Assembly: GCF_034521915.1 (NCBI RefSeq)
Contig: NZ_JAXHLU010000004.1
Coordinates: forward strand, 310,001 to 374,000
Reading direction: 5' to 3'
Length of the DNA: 64,000 bases
DNA from: Fodinibius sp034521915
Lineage (GTDB): Bacteria > Bacteroidota > Rhodothermia > Balneolales > Balneolaceae
In this document: positions 34,525 through 43,547 of the stretch, piece by piece
Numbering within the stretch: position 1 is the first letter of the stretch
Layout of the letters: each line of letters begins with the position of its first letter
Program-made: the position numbers and the translations under genes
Notes under the pieces: model-generated
Told to the model about the DNA's origin: nothing
The model's database searches: none
The model's input: only the letters and a program-made list of their open reading frames with translations

Positions 34525-35676
34525 ATGTCCGACAAACTCAATTCCATACGTATATTACTCGATAAAACTGATAAGAAGATCGTCGAGGCTTTGGCCAAGC
34601 GGCAGGAATTAGTTCGTGAAATTTCGGAACTAAAAATCAATGATGAGTCCGATATAAGAGATATTGAAAGGGAAGAAGAACTGCTGTCAAAAATAACAAC
34701 ATTAGCTCGCGAAGCCGGCCTTGATCGTTACTTTGCCGAGCAGTTGTTTAAGGATATTATCCATCATTCTGTACGTTTTCAGACTCATTCACTGGTTGAT
34801 CATCAGAATGTTGAAAAAGAGGCCGATGTTGTTCAAATAGCGTACCAGGGAACCGACGGGGCCTTCAGTCACCAAGCTGCATTCCGTCATTTTGAAGAGC
34901 GCTATGATAAGGTTGAATGTTTCGGCTATGATACATTTCGTCAGGCTGCCGAAGCTGTAAAGGAGGAAAAGGTGGATTACGCTATTTTGCCCATCGAAAA
35001 TACGACAGCCGGTTCCATCAATGAAACCTATGATCTTCTAGCGGATGATGATCTGCATATTGTCGGTGAAGAAGCGATTCGCATTATTCATTGTTTGTTA
35101 GCTTTGGAGGATATTCCCGTTGATCGCATCCGACGAATTATGTCTCATCCGCAGGCTATAGCGCAGTGCAGTAACTTTCTGGCGAAGCTTCACGACTGCC
35201 GGGTTGAATCCTATATCGATACGGCGATGGCGGCAAAGAAAGTGCTTGAGGACGGTGATTTATCTCAGGCTGCTATTGCCGGAAGTTACGCGGCAGATAT
35301 TTACGGACTTAAAATATTAAAGCGCGATTTAGCCAATCAATCCGAAAACTTTACCCGTTTTGTGGTGGTTGCACGTCAGCCGGTGGACGTTGATCCACAA
35401 ATTCCATGCAAGACATCGTTATTGATGGTGACAACGCATGAACAGGGAGCACTAGTCGGGTGTTTGAATATTATAGCAGATCATGATATTGACATGACTA
35501 AGCTCGAATCGCGTCCCAAGCCCAACGAACCGTGGAAATACCAGTTTTATCTGGATATCAAAGGAAATATTGCCAACGCGGAGGTCCAAGTGGCACTTCA
35601 GGAATTAGAACAAGAAGCTAGTTCGCTGAAGGTGCTCGGATGCTATCCCGCCCAAGTGGGAACCCCGAATGAATGA
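34525..35676 (+). CDS. pheA: Bifunctional chorismate mutase/prephenate dehydratase
   Basis: 383 residues, the P-protein of phenylalanine synthesis. AroQ-type chorismate mutase helices at about 1-88 (IRILLDKTDKKIVEALAKRQEL), prephenate dehydratase at about 103-285 (AYQGTDGAFSHQAA, ILPIENTTAGSINETYDLL, and the catalytic NFTRFVVVA near 282), and a C-terminal ACT domain at about 297-375 with GALVGCLNIIADHDIDMTKLESRPKP, the phenylalanine-binding GAL and ESRP motifs, so feedback inhibition is expected. ATG start, preceded by a 190-base gap with no clear signals. Its stop is seven bases from a convergent gene. Confidence 0.96.
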   Translation: MSDKLNSIRILLDKTDKKIVEALAKRQELVREISELKINDESDIRDIEREEELLSKITTLAREAGLDRYFAEQLFKDIIHHSVRFQTHSLVDHQNVEKEADVVQIAYQGTDGAFSHQAAFRHFEERYDKVECFGYDTFRQAAEAVKEEKVDYAILPIENTTAGSINETYDLLADDDLHIVGEEAIRIIHCLLALEDIPVDRIRRIMSHPQAIAQCSNFLAKLHDCRVESYIDTAMAAKKVLEDGDLSQAAIAGSYAADIYGLKILKRDLANQSENFTRFVVVARQPVDVDPQIPCKTSLLMVTTHEQGALVGCLNIIADHDIDMTKLESRPKPNEPWKYQFYLDIKGNIANAEVQVALQELEQEASSLKVLGCYPAQVGTPNE

Positions 35677-35683
35677 TGAACTG

Positions 35684-36238
35684 TTATTGAGGCTGGCCTT
35701 CTTCTTTGAATACTTCGATTAAGAATGCAATATGATCGTTGAGATCAGTATCAATTAATTGGGCTGCTTTTTTGATATCATCACGCGGTACATCCGCCGC
35801 AAAACTACTGTCTTTAAGTTTTTTGGTAACAGATTTTACCCGCATATCTGCGAATCCATTGGGACGAACCAGAGAAACCGCGTTCATAAATCCGGAAAGT
35901 TCGTCGCAGGCAAACAGATACCGCTCTATTTCAGTTTCCGGTTCTCGTCCGGTACGTTCAGGTGCATGAGCTTCAATCGCGTTAATGATTGCTTCGGGAT
36001 AACCTTCTTCAGGAAGGATCTCTTCTACGGCTTTTTTGGGGTGCTCTTCAGGATACTTTTCCCAGTCCAGATCGTGTAGCAGACCGGCTGTCCACCACGC
36101 TTCAATCTCTTCGTGAAATTTATCCAGTTTACGGGCATAAGCCTCCATAGCCCTGGCCACCATATGGCAGTGATGCCTGAGGTTTTCGTTTTCAATATAC
36201 TGTTGCAGTAACTCTACAGATTCATCTCGTTTTTTCAT
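35684..36238 (-). CDS. HD-domain phosphohydrolase
   Basis: 184 residues. HD superfamily metal ligands can be followed: RHHCHMVARAMEAYARKL (first His, residues 22-25), LLHDLDWEKYPEEHPKKA (HD at 55-56), and CDELSGFM (Asp near 111). This is the short stand-alone HD type, often annotated as HDIG or YfbR-like phosphohydrolase acting on nucleotides or small phosphoesters. Cytoplasmic by sequence. Single gene, convergent with pheA. Substrate unknown. Confidence 0.8.
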   Translation of the reverse strand: MKKRDESVELLQQYIENENLRHHCHMVARAMEAYARKLDKFHEEIEAWWTAGLLHDLDWEKYPEEHPKKAVEEILPEEGYPEAIINAIEAHAPERTGREPETEIERYLFACDELSGFMNAVSLVRPNGFADMRVKSVTKKLKDSSFAADVPRDDIKKAAQLIDTDLNDHIAFLIEVFKEEGQPQ

Positions 36239-36341
36239 GGTATCACTCTTTTAGGTTCACGGTTTTGATCACATTACCACAGATTAATTAATTGGGGTAG
36301 AAGTTCAGAATCAAATAGAGGGTTTCGTTAACTGGAGAAAT

Positions 36342-36797
36342 TTACTGTATACTGCGATCTTTCCAATCTTGATAAAATCGAATAAGATTTGATACAGAAT
36401 AGATCAGTAGAAAGGTGGCAATTAGGTAGGCCACCGAATCGGGATTTGCAACGATCAGTAAAGCTATAATTAGCGTAAGAGCACCCACGATGGAAAATTG
36501 AAATCCAAATAGCAGGATAAAGCCAAAAAGCCCTAAAAAGGCTGCAAACGTCACGGGAATAAGTTCAGGAAAAATAAAGATAAGTATTCCTGTGACTATT
36601 GGAATTGCCGATACTGTGGACGAAACTCGGAAGGCTATAAATAACAATCCTAATGCAACGAGGTAACCGCCCGCAATCAGGTAAAGAAAATTCGGATAAA
36701 TGAGCGTGAGACATCCGGTAGCTAGTGCCAGCAGGGCGTTTAGAATTTGTCGCTCCCGTGTTCTGTAATCAATTTGAATACGATATTGCTCAAGCAT
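36342..36797 (-). CDS. DUF308/HdeD-like small membrane protein
   Basis: 151 residues with about six short hydrophobic helices in three pairs (ILNALLALATGCLTLIYPNFLYLIAGGYLVALGLLF and similar), a polar N-terminus and a charged C-terminus FYQDWKDRSIQ. The pattern of a repeated G.L.L..P...L....G...l..G..li is typical of HdeD/DUF308 proteins, some of which are acid-stress membrane proteins. Isolated minus-strand gene with 103 bases downstream and 120 upstream. Function not assigned. Confidence 0.7.
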   Translation of the reverse strand: MLEQYRIQIDYRTRERQILNALLALATGCLTLIYPNFLYLIAGGYLVALGLLFIAFRVSSTVSAIPIVTGILIFIFPELIPVTFAAFLGLFGFILLFGFQFSIVGALTLIIALLIVANPDSVAYLIATFLLIYSVSNLIRFYQDWKDRSIQ

Positions 36798-36917
36798 AAT
36801 GACTGAAAAAGTTAAATAGATTTATCTAATTGGAGTACAAAAGGATTGATTCAAATTAGGTTTAAAATGCTAGAAAAATTAAATGTAAAGAAGGGAATTA
36901 TTACGATATTCCCATAA

Positions 36918-37967
36918 TTAATCATTCATCAAATCAAGCGGATCTTCGGCACTGCCTACAATTGTTTCAATGGCATCAGTTAGAGTGACAAGACCAATTA
37001 CACTACCATTTTCTTGTACAAGCGCCAGCTCATGATTTTTTTGCTGAAAATGGTCAATTAGCTTACTAACCGAAAGATCTGGCTGAACAGTCATTTTAGG
37101 CCAGTCAAAATCGTCAAGTTCCTTTTCTCCGCTCATTAGGCTTTCTGTGTTAGCCGTTATTTGTGGGGTATATAGTATGCCCTTGAAGTCATCAAGTGTA
37201 TTGCCCACCAGAGGGTATCGTGCATGCATATGGTTGTGAATGGTATTCAGGTTTTCGCGGAATGATTTTTCAGTACTAAGGCTGATAATATCTTTTCGTG
37301 GAACCATAATTTCTTTTACAGTAATATCATCAATATCGAGTGCATTGATAACCTCTTCAAGACGATCATCTGATACTCCTTCTTTTTTCTTTAAGAGGTT
37401 AACCATCTCGGAACGGATATCACCGGAAGAAGCGTCTTCTTTAAGCCAGGCACGACCTATTTCAATGCCAAAAAGTTTTAACGTTGCTTTTGTTACCCGA
37501 TCCCCAAATAATAGAACCGGATAAATGATGTAGGTCCACCAGTAGAGTGGTAAAGAAGAATAACGTGCTACCGTTTTGGCTCGCTCTACACCCAGGTAGG
37601 TGGGGGCTTGTTCGCCCCAGATTGTATGAACGAGATTAATAATTGTAACTGATATTACGATCGAAATAGTATGGGAAGAGAAGGAGCCGATTGTTCCTGC
37701 GGGCATAAGTAATTCAATTATTTCAGTTACGGCCGGCTCAGCGATAACTCCCAGTAGAATACTAGTGGTAGTAATACCTATTTGGCACGAGGTGAGATAA
37801 ATTTCAAGTGTTTCGGTCATTTTCCAGGCACGGTTGAGACCGGCACTGTCTTCCAGTTCTTCACGATCGTATTGACGAAGACGTGTCAGTGCAAATTCAG
37901 CAGCTACGTAAAATGCATTAAGAAGAAGGAGAATTACACCACCGAGTAATCGTAAATACAGCTCCAT
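36918..37967 (-). CDS. CNNM-domain membrane protein with CBS pair (short form)
   Basis: 349 residues: DUF21/CNNM domain (about 1-185, four TM segments starting LRLLGGVILLLLNAFYVAAEFALTRL) and a CBS pair (about 205-340, with EIMVPRKDIISLSTEKSF and ALVQENGSVIGLVTLTDAIETIVGSAED). It ends directly after the second CBS and lacks the CorC_HlyC C-terminal domain present in the 31313 paralogue. Possible magnesium or divalent-cation efflux. The genes on either side run the same way but with gaps above 100 bases, so it is probably a single transcription unit. Confidence 0.9.
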   Translation of the reverse strand: MELYLRLLGGVILLLLNAFYVAAEFALTRLRQYDREELEDSAGLNRAWKMTETLEIYLTSCQIGITTTSILLGVIAEPAVTEIIELLMPAGTIGSFSSHTISIVISVTIINLVHTIWGEQAPTYLGVERAKTVARYSSLPLYWWTYIIYPVLLFGDRVTKATLKLFGIEIGRAWLKEDASSGDIRSEMVNLLKKKEGVSDDRLEEVINALDIDDITVKEIMVPRKDIISLSTEKSFRENLNTIHNHMHARYPLVGNTLDDFKGILYTPQITANTESLMSGEKELDDFDWPKMTVQPDLSVSKLIDHFQQKNHELALVQENGSVIGLVTLTDAIETIVGSAEDPLDLMND

Positions 37968-38082
37968 AAAATCAGATTATTGTTGTTAAATAGTAACGAT
38001 TGGCTACGAATATATTATGAGATACATATTCTTATTTTAAATATCCTTGCGGTAATTAACAGCCATAATATGAAACTCTGTT

Positions 38083-39276
38083 TTAATTAATCGTCGTATC
38101 TCCATCTTTCCACTCGATGGTTGTTTCTTTATCATCGTCAAATTTATCAACAGAACGAATCCATTCTTCGTTTTGCCAGATACGTGTGTATCCCTGTTCA
38201 AGAGCAAAATTGGGATTTTTGAGCTCCAATCGGTGACGCAAGCCCTTCAGTTTATCGCGCTTTTTCATGAAATGTACTTCACGCCGATGACGGATACGAT
38301 CTATCAAACTATTTACTTTTTCGTGACTGCTTTCAACTTTTTGCTGAACCACTTGCAGGGCGTGTGATTGTACCAACTGCTGAATACGTTCTTTTTGTTC
38401 AGTAGTTCGCTCTTGGATGATATCGTGCAGTCGCGTAGTCAGATCATCGGCAAACATACGTACTTCGTTGATATCCGGGGTAGCCAGAATTGCAGCCTGT
38501 GTAGGCGTGGCAGCCCGGGCATCGGCCACAAAATCGGAGATACTGAAATCCACTTCGTGCCCCACAGCGCTAACGGTTGGAATGCTGCAATTAAATAGGG
38601 CACGGGCTACCGCTTCCTCATTGAACGGCCAAAGATCTTCCAGCGACCCACCGCCCCGACCAACGATGAGCAAATCCACATTTTGCTCTTGAGAAAACCA
38701 GTTGATGGCTTTTACCAGTTGCGGGGCCGCATTTACGCCCTGCACGCTTGCGTGATGGAGCAACACTTCGGCCACCGGCCAGCGGCGTTGCAGCGTATCG
38801 CGGATGTCATGAAAAGCTGCTCCCGTAGCAGAGGTAATAACGCCGATTTTAAAAGGGAATTTTGGTAACGCTATTTTGTGCTTGTCATCAAAAAGTCCTT
38901 CTTCTTTAAGTTCCTTTTTGAGCTTTTCGAAGGCTTCCTGCAGCGCACCTTTGCCTGCTTGCTCCACTGATCGGACGATAAGCTGGTATTTTCCGTGTGG
39001 CGGATAGACCTGAATATCACCGCCGGCAATAATTTGTTGTCCGTCTTCGAGCTCAATGCCCAGCCGTTGATTAACGCCCCGCCAGATCACAGCCGAAAGC
39101 TGAGCATCTTCATCTTTGATTGTAAAATAGGTGTGTCCTGCCCGGCTGGTAGAGGCATTGCTAACTTCACCCTCTACTTTGATATCGAGGAAGTTACCTT
39201 CGAGCAGAGTTTTTATTTCATCGGTTAATTCTGAAACCGAAAGTATTTGGGGAGTAAAAAGATCCGATTGACCCAT
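38083..39276 (-). CDS. xseA: Exodeoxyribonuclease VII large subunit
   Basis: 397 residues. N-terminal OB fold (about 10-100: LTDEIKTLLEGNFLDIKVEGEVSNASTSRAGHTYFTIKD), catalytic domain (about 120-300, with GVITSATGAAFHDI, LLIVGRGGGSLEDLWPFNEEAVARA and VSAVGHEVDFSISDFVADARAATPTQAA), then a long coiled coil and a small C-terminal barrel. It degrades single-stranded DNA with the XseB small subunit. No xseB is adjacent: the 115-base gap downstream holds no open frame of suitable size, so the partner must be elsewhere. Confidence 0.95.
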   Translation of the reverse strand: MGQSDLFTPQILSVSELTDEIKTLLEGNFLDIKVEGEVSNASTSRAGHTYFTIKDEDAQLSAVIWRGVNQRLGIELEDGQQIIAGGDIQVYPPHGKYQLIVRSVEQAGKGALQEAFEKLKKELKEEGLFDDKHKIALPKFPFKIGVITSATGAAFHDIRDTLQRRWPVAEVLLHHASVQGVNAAPQLVKAINWFSQEQNVDLLIVGRGGGSLEDLWPFNEEAVARALFNCSIPTVSAVGHEVDFSISDFVADARAATPTQAAILATPDINEVRMFADDLTTRLHDIIQERTTEQKERIQQLVQSHALQVVQQKVESSHEKVNSLIDRIRHRREVHFMKKRDKLKGLRHRLELKNPNFALEQGYTRIWQNEEWIRSVDKFDDDKETTIEWKDGDTTIN

Positions 39277-39359
39277 TTTTTAATATAATTTTCAGAGGTC
39301 AGCATTCAGTAGTATCTTTGTTTTTCTGATTACTGATAGCTGACAGTAATTTGCAGGTT

Positions 39360-39389
39360 ATTGAATTCTGTTGAAAACATGTATATTTG
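39360..39389 (+). promoter_or_regulatory. Candidate Bacteroidota-type promoter of pyrC
   Basis: ATTG at 39360-39363, 18-base spacer, then TATATTTG at 39382-39389, matching TAnnTTTG exactly. Spacing equals that of the candidate promoter at 21533. Start site near 39396 would leave about 19 bases before the pyrC ATG. Confidence 0.5.
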
Positions 39390-39414
39390 CTCACAAAAAT
39401 AACGGAAAGTTTTT

Positions 39415-40713
39415 ATGAGTTACACGCCTAATTTATTGCTACAAAACGTCAGGCCGGTCGGCAAAGATTTTGACGGTTCGCAAACGGTTGATATCCGTAT
39501 AACGGATGGGAGTATTTCTGAGATTGGCACTGAATTGCATTCCCAAAAAGAAAATGAGACGATCTATGATGCCGACGGTTCTTTTGTTTCGGGTGGATGG
39601 ATGGATATGCACGTGCATCTGCGTGAACCCGGTTATGAGCATAAAGAGACAATAGAAACCGGTTGTGCGGCGGCGGCTTTCGGGGGATTTACCGAAGTGG
39701 CTTGTATGCCTAATACGAATCCGCCAATTCATACCCGGGATGTTGTGGAGTTCATTAAGAAAAAATGTGAGCAATTACCGGTAGAAGTACATCCCATCGG
39801 CTGTGTTTCCAAAGAGCGGGAAGGCAAGTCGATTGCTGAGATGGGCGACATGAAAGCGGGCGGTGCGGTAGCGTTTAGTGATGATGGTGATCCGGTTTAT
39901 AATTCACAGTTGATGCGCGTAGCGCTGGAATATTCCTCGATGCTGGAAATGCCAATTATCAATCACGAGGAGGATTTGAAGCTTTCGCGACCGGGGCACA
40001 TGCACGAGGGAAAAGTTTCGGCGCGGCTCGGAATTGAAAGTACTCCCGGCATTGCTGAAGAAACAATGATTGCCCGAGATATTCTGCTGGCCGAATTTAC
40101 CGGCGGACATATTCACGTTGCGCATATCAGTACGGCCAAAGCAGTGGACTTGGTGCGACAGGCCAAGGCCGATGGCATCAATGTAACGACCGAAGTGTGT
40201 CCTCACCATTTTGATTTGACGGATGAGGAAATTGAGCGACGCGATTTCGATACCAACGTAAAAATGCATCCCCCGTTGCGAACGCAGGAAGATGTGGATG
40301 CCATGATCGAGGGACTGGCCGACGGTACTATCGATGCAATTTGTACCGATCATGCGCCCCATGCTATTGAGGAAAAAGAAGTGGAATTTATCTATGCTCC
40401 CAACGGAATTATCGGCTTGGAAACGGCCTGGGCAGTGAGTGTAAAACGCCTGTTGGATTCGGATATCTTAGATTTGCAAACGTTACTGACAAAATTTGTG
40501 GAAAAGCCGCGTGAGATTTTGAATCTCGATATCCCAAAAATAAAAGAGGGTGCAAAAGCTAACTTGACCTTTTTTAATGTGGATGAGGAGTGGACGTTTA
40601 ATGAATCAACCGTACGATCGAAATCCAAGAACTCTCCCTATTTAGGGGAAAAATTAAAGGGACGAGCTGAAGCAATTTATAATAACGGCCGATTGGTGAT
40701 CAATGAAATTTAA
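39415..40713 (+). CDS. pyrC: Dihydroorotase (type I)
   Basis: 432 residues. It closes carbamoyl aspartate to dihydroorotate in pyrimidine synthesis. Metal site and active residues: DMHVHLREPGYEHKET near 63-78, ACMPNTNPPIHT near 100-111, FSDDGDPVYNS near 150 (Asp metal ligand of type I enzymes), INHEED near 180, HIHVAHISTAKAVDLVR near 230, TEVCPHH and ICTDHAPHAIEEK near 305 with the catalytic Asp. Active on its own or with an ATCase partner, which is not in the window. ATG start 25 bases after a good promoter candidate. Confidence 0.95.
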   Translation: MSYTPNLLLQNVRPVGKDFDGSQTVDIRITDGSISEIGTELHSQKENETIYDADGSFVSGGWMDMHVHLREPGYEHKETIETGCAAAAFGGFTEVACMPNTNPPIHTRDVVEFIKKKCEQLPVEVHPIGCVSKEREGKSIAEMGDMKAGGAVAFSDDGDPVYNSQLMRVALEYSSMLEMPIINHEEDLKLSRPGHMHEGKVSARLGIESTPGIAEETMIARDILLAEFTGGHIHVAHISTAKAVDLVRQAKADGINVTTEVCPHHFDLTDEEIERRDFDTNVKMHPPLRTQEDVDAMIEGLADGTIDAICTDHAPHAIEEKEVEFIYAPNGIIGLETAWAVSVKRLLDSDILDLQTLLTKFVEKPREILNLDIPKIKEGAKANLTFFNVDEEWTFNESTVRSKSKNSPYLGEKLKGRAEAIYNNGRLVINEI

Positions 40714-40764
40714 TTACAGAATGAAACGGCTGCTTATACGTTATTGAGTTCTAAATTCGAATTG

Positions 40765-42738
40765 ATGGCATTTCTTTTGGATCGATTTTTTCTGATAACT
40801 GTATTTATTGTACTGCTTGGCATTAGTGGGGTTTCAGCGCAACATGTGCCGGATGCAGAATTTGGCAGTATACCTGACTCGTTGTTTCAGATGCAGCAAC
40901 CGGGTAATGATACGCCCTATAGGATTACTAATAAAGAGCTGGATGTATCATTTCAAGAGGCAAATGAGTCAATAGTAGCAGTGCTGGAACATCATATTCG
41001 GATTAAGGTTTTCGATGATTCGGTTCGCGAAGCCTCGGTTGTTGCGATACCCTATTATTTTGATAATGATATGGAGCGCGTTACTTCACTTGAGGCCTAT
41101 ACCTATCTGCCTTCCGGCGAACGAGCGGCTTTGTCAGAGCAGGATATTCGTACTATCAATATCAATTCACGTTATAGCGTTAAGGAGTTTGCTATGCCTG
41201 CTGTTGTAGAGGGGGCAGTGATTGAATATCGTTATACGATTGAACGTCGGTATATTGAGGAGTTGCCCGATTTTTATCTCTCCCACGAAGTACCTACAGA
41301 TAACGCCAAGCTCACGATTACTTATCCCAAATACCTGCGATATCAATCGTTTATCGAAAATTTTGAAGGCAAGATAAAACACGATGTGGTGTATACCGAT
41401 ACCAGCTCGGTCCCGAAAGTGTTTACGATTCCTCAACCACAGCCAATTGTCACTGAACGCTGGATGGCCCGGGATATTCCGCCTGTTAAAGAAGAGGCTT
41501 ATATATCTACGTTGGATGATTACAGGGGTAAGATTAAATTTTTGCTCAGTGAATTTGGTATACCACGTCAGCAGCTCGAAAATAACTGGGAAGTTGTAGT
41601 GGCTCGTATCCGGGATAAAACGGATCCCTGGGAATCGATCAACAAGAATAGTGCAGCGAAAGTGAAGTCTGATTCTATTGAACAAGCGTTGGATATTGCA
41701 CCCAAAAGACAGATTCAGGATAGTATTTATCACTATCTGAATAAGCGGGTTAATTTTTCAGGCCAGCATACGGCCTTTAGTCAAGCTTCGGGGAAGGAGG
41801 TGTTGGCCGGCGAATCTTCCAGTCAGGCGGCTATCAATCAGACCCTTGTTGCTATGCTTCGGGCTGCCGATATTGATGCTCATCCTGTGTTAATTTCTAC
41901 CCGGAAGTCGGGAAAAATTAATATGGATTTTCCTTCTTTTTATCAGTTTAACGGGTTGATGGTTCGGTCAGAAATTAATGGAGAATCGTACCTGATGGAT
42001 GCAGGATTTCCTTATAGTCAGCCGGGATTAATTCCTGTGGATACCTATGGCAGTCGTGGGTTGGTGCTCAGAAAAGATGGATACGAATGGATCGATATAA
42101 ATCCTGATAAAAGTCTTTTTGATATACAGGTTCAAATTGATGGTCAGCTCGAAAGAAATGGTACTATTAAAGGAACTGTAGATGCGGTGCAACAGGGCTA
42201 TCCTGCCCAAATAATACGCCAAAAAAAGGCGGATGGAAACAGTGAAAGCGAGATTTTGCGTCAAACGCTTTTTGACGGATATCCTCAAATGAGAATCTCT
42301 GATATAAAAGTTAATAATGCAGAAAAATATGGACAGCCGATAGCAATTACGGCTGATTTTGAGATCGAAAACTATGCTACGAGTTTTACTGATGGACTTA
42401 AATTTCGTCCTTTGATTGTGGGGTATAGGAATGAAAATCCATTTTCGGGCCCCGATCGTAATCTGCCCATCACACTTGATGCCCCTGAAAAGCTTGACTT
42501 GTCATATTCAATTGAACTGCCGGCGGGCTACACCATAGCTGTTAATGATGACCGAACGATTAGGTTTTCAGGGGCGGAATTTATAGAACGTTATGATAAT
42601 ACATCGGGACAGCTCAATTATCGATATCAGATAAATATTGATCAGCGGAATTTTTCTGCCGATTATTTTCCATCACTATACAAGTTATACAACCGTTGGG
42701 TTGAACTCAGTAACAGCTCATGGCTTATCGAAGAATAA
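40765..42738 (+). CDS. Exported DUF3857/transglutaminase-like protein, probable pseudoenzyme
   Basis: 657 residues from the ATG at 40765, chosen because it gives a clean signal peptide (FFLITVFIVLLGISGVSAQ); an in-frame TTG at 40744 would add seven residues. DUF3857 occupies about residues 40-240 (EHHIRIKVFDDSVREASVVAIPY, VEGAVIEYRYTIERRYIEELPDF), a transglutaminase-like core about 300-450, and a beta-rich C-terminal domain. Homologues read 'GDCKD...LL..LLRA.GI' at the catalytic Cys; here the segment is ESSSQAAINQTLVAMLRAADI with no Cys, and the usual catalytic His ('FNH') is FNG. The fold is kept without the catalytic dyad, so a structural or binding role in the periplasm is likely. Confidence 0.8.
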   Translation: MAFLLDRFFLITVFIVLLGISGVSAQHVPDAEFGSIPDSLFQMQQPGNDTPYRITNKELDVSFQEANESIVAVLEHHIRIKVFDDSVREASVVAIPYYFDNDMERVTSLEAYTYLPSGERAALSEQDIRTININSRYSVKEFAMPAVVEGAVIEYRYTIERRYIEELPDFYLSHEVPTDNAKLTITYPKYLRYQSFIENFEGKIKHDVVYTDTSSVPKVFTIPQPQPIVTERWMARDIPPVKEEAYISTLDDYRGKIKFLLSEFGIPRQQLENNWEVVVARIRDKTDPWESINKNSAAKVKSDSIEQALDIAPKRQIQDSIYHYLNKRVNFSGQHTAFSQASGKEVLAGESSSQAAINQTLVAMLRAADIDAHPVLISTRKSGKINMDFPSFYQFNGLMVRSEINGESYLMDAGFPYSQPGLIPVDTYGSRGLVLRKDGYEWIDINPDKSLFDIQVQIDGQLERNGTIKGTVDAVQQGYPAQIIRQKKADGNSESEILRQTLFDGYPQMRISDIKVNNAEKYGQPIAITADFEIENYATSFTDGLKFRPLIVGYRNENPFSGPDRNLPITLDAPEKLDLSYSIELPAGYTIAVNDDRTIRFSGAEFIERYDNTSGQLNYRYQINIDQRNFSADYFPSLYKLYNRWVELSNSSWLIEE

Positions 42739-42797
42739 CTGTTATCATAAAACTGATATCCTTGTAACAGAAATCTTTTAATGAAGAGAATATAATA

Positions 42798-43457
42798 ATG
42801 CTGCTTGCTTTGGAAACAGCAACAAAAGTATGCTCTGTTGCTTATTGTGATGAAAATAGAAACGTTTATGAACAAAGGACCAACAAACGGGGTACGCATT
42901 CCGAACAACTTTTTCTTTTTATTGAACAATTGCAGAATGAGCACGATTTCGAAATAAAAGATCTTGATGCTGTTTTGGTAAGTGAAGGTCCGGGTTCTTA
43001 TACGGGATTACGCATTAGTGCCAGCGCAGTTAAGGGGCTTCTTTTTCAAACTGAGGTGCCTCTGATGGGTATAAATACGCTGGCATCGTTTGCGATGCAG
43101 GCAACTCGGGAAAATCCCAAGGTTAATCGTATTCATAGTATTATAGATGCTCGGCGCGTGCATGTATATCACCAGCAATTTGTTTTTGCTGATGGAAATT
43201 TATCAACGGAGGATGAAGTGGAAGTGATTCCTATCAAGGCATTTGAAAAAATGTTAAGGAAGGATGATGTTGTCATAGGTACGGGATTAGATAGAATCGA
43301 TCAGCAGGTATTGAGTAAGACCGGTACATTTGGTATTGATTTAATAACTGCAAGATCACTTATTTCGCTATATCAAGCAGGCTTTTCTGATTTTTATAAG
43401 CAAGATAATCCGGAATTATTTGAACCAAAGTATTACGCGTCAAATCAGGTAAATTAA
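42798..43457 (+). CDS. tsaB: tRNA threonylcarbamoyladenosine protein TsaB
   Basis: 219 residues. Non-catalytic ASKHA-fold partner of TsaD needed for t6A37 of tRNAs. N-terminal LLALETATKVCSVAYCDEN, RGTHSEQLFLFIEQL near 33, VSEGPGSYTGLRISASAVKGL near 63-83, and IIDARRVHVYHQQF near 115 are characteristic. The C-terminal half is divergent, as usual in TsaB. ATG start, 59 bases after the DUF3857 gene. A 10-bp stem-loop follows 13 bases after its stop. Confidence 0.92.
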   Translation: MLLALETATKVCSVAYCDENRNVYEQRTNKRGTHSEQLFLFIEQLQNEHDFEIKDLDAVLVSEGPGSYTGLRISASAVKGLLFQTEVPLMGINTLASFAMQATRENPKVNRIHSIIDARRVHVYHQQFVFADGNLSTEDEVEVIPIKAFEKMLRKDDVVIGTGLDRIDQQVLSKTGTFGIDLITARSLISLYQAGFSDFYKQDNPELFEPKYYASNQVN

Positions 43458-43469
43458 TATAGAATTTTT

Positions 43470-43500
43470 GCAATTTAGGTTCTGTAGATTCCTAAATTGC
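43470..43500 (+). terminator. Stem-loop after tsaB, possible terminator
   Basis: Perfect 10-bp inverted repeat GCAATTTAGG/CCTAAATTGC (43470-43479 and 43491-43500) with an 11-base loop, 13 bases after the tsaB stop. The tail is TTAAAAAAGTTTT, without a direct T run, so termination may be weak; it could equally be an RNA-stability structure in the leader of the next gene. Confidence 0.4.
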
Positions 43501-43547
43501 TTAAAAAAGTTTTGAGCAATTAAACAGAAGTCAGAAAAAAAATAATT

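Noticed and set aside
39439..40362. Minus-strand open frames inside pyrC
   Set aside because: Mirror frames of a well-conserved gene; composition reflects the sense codons.
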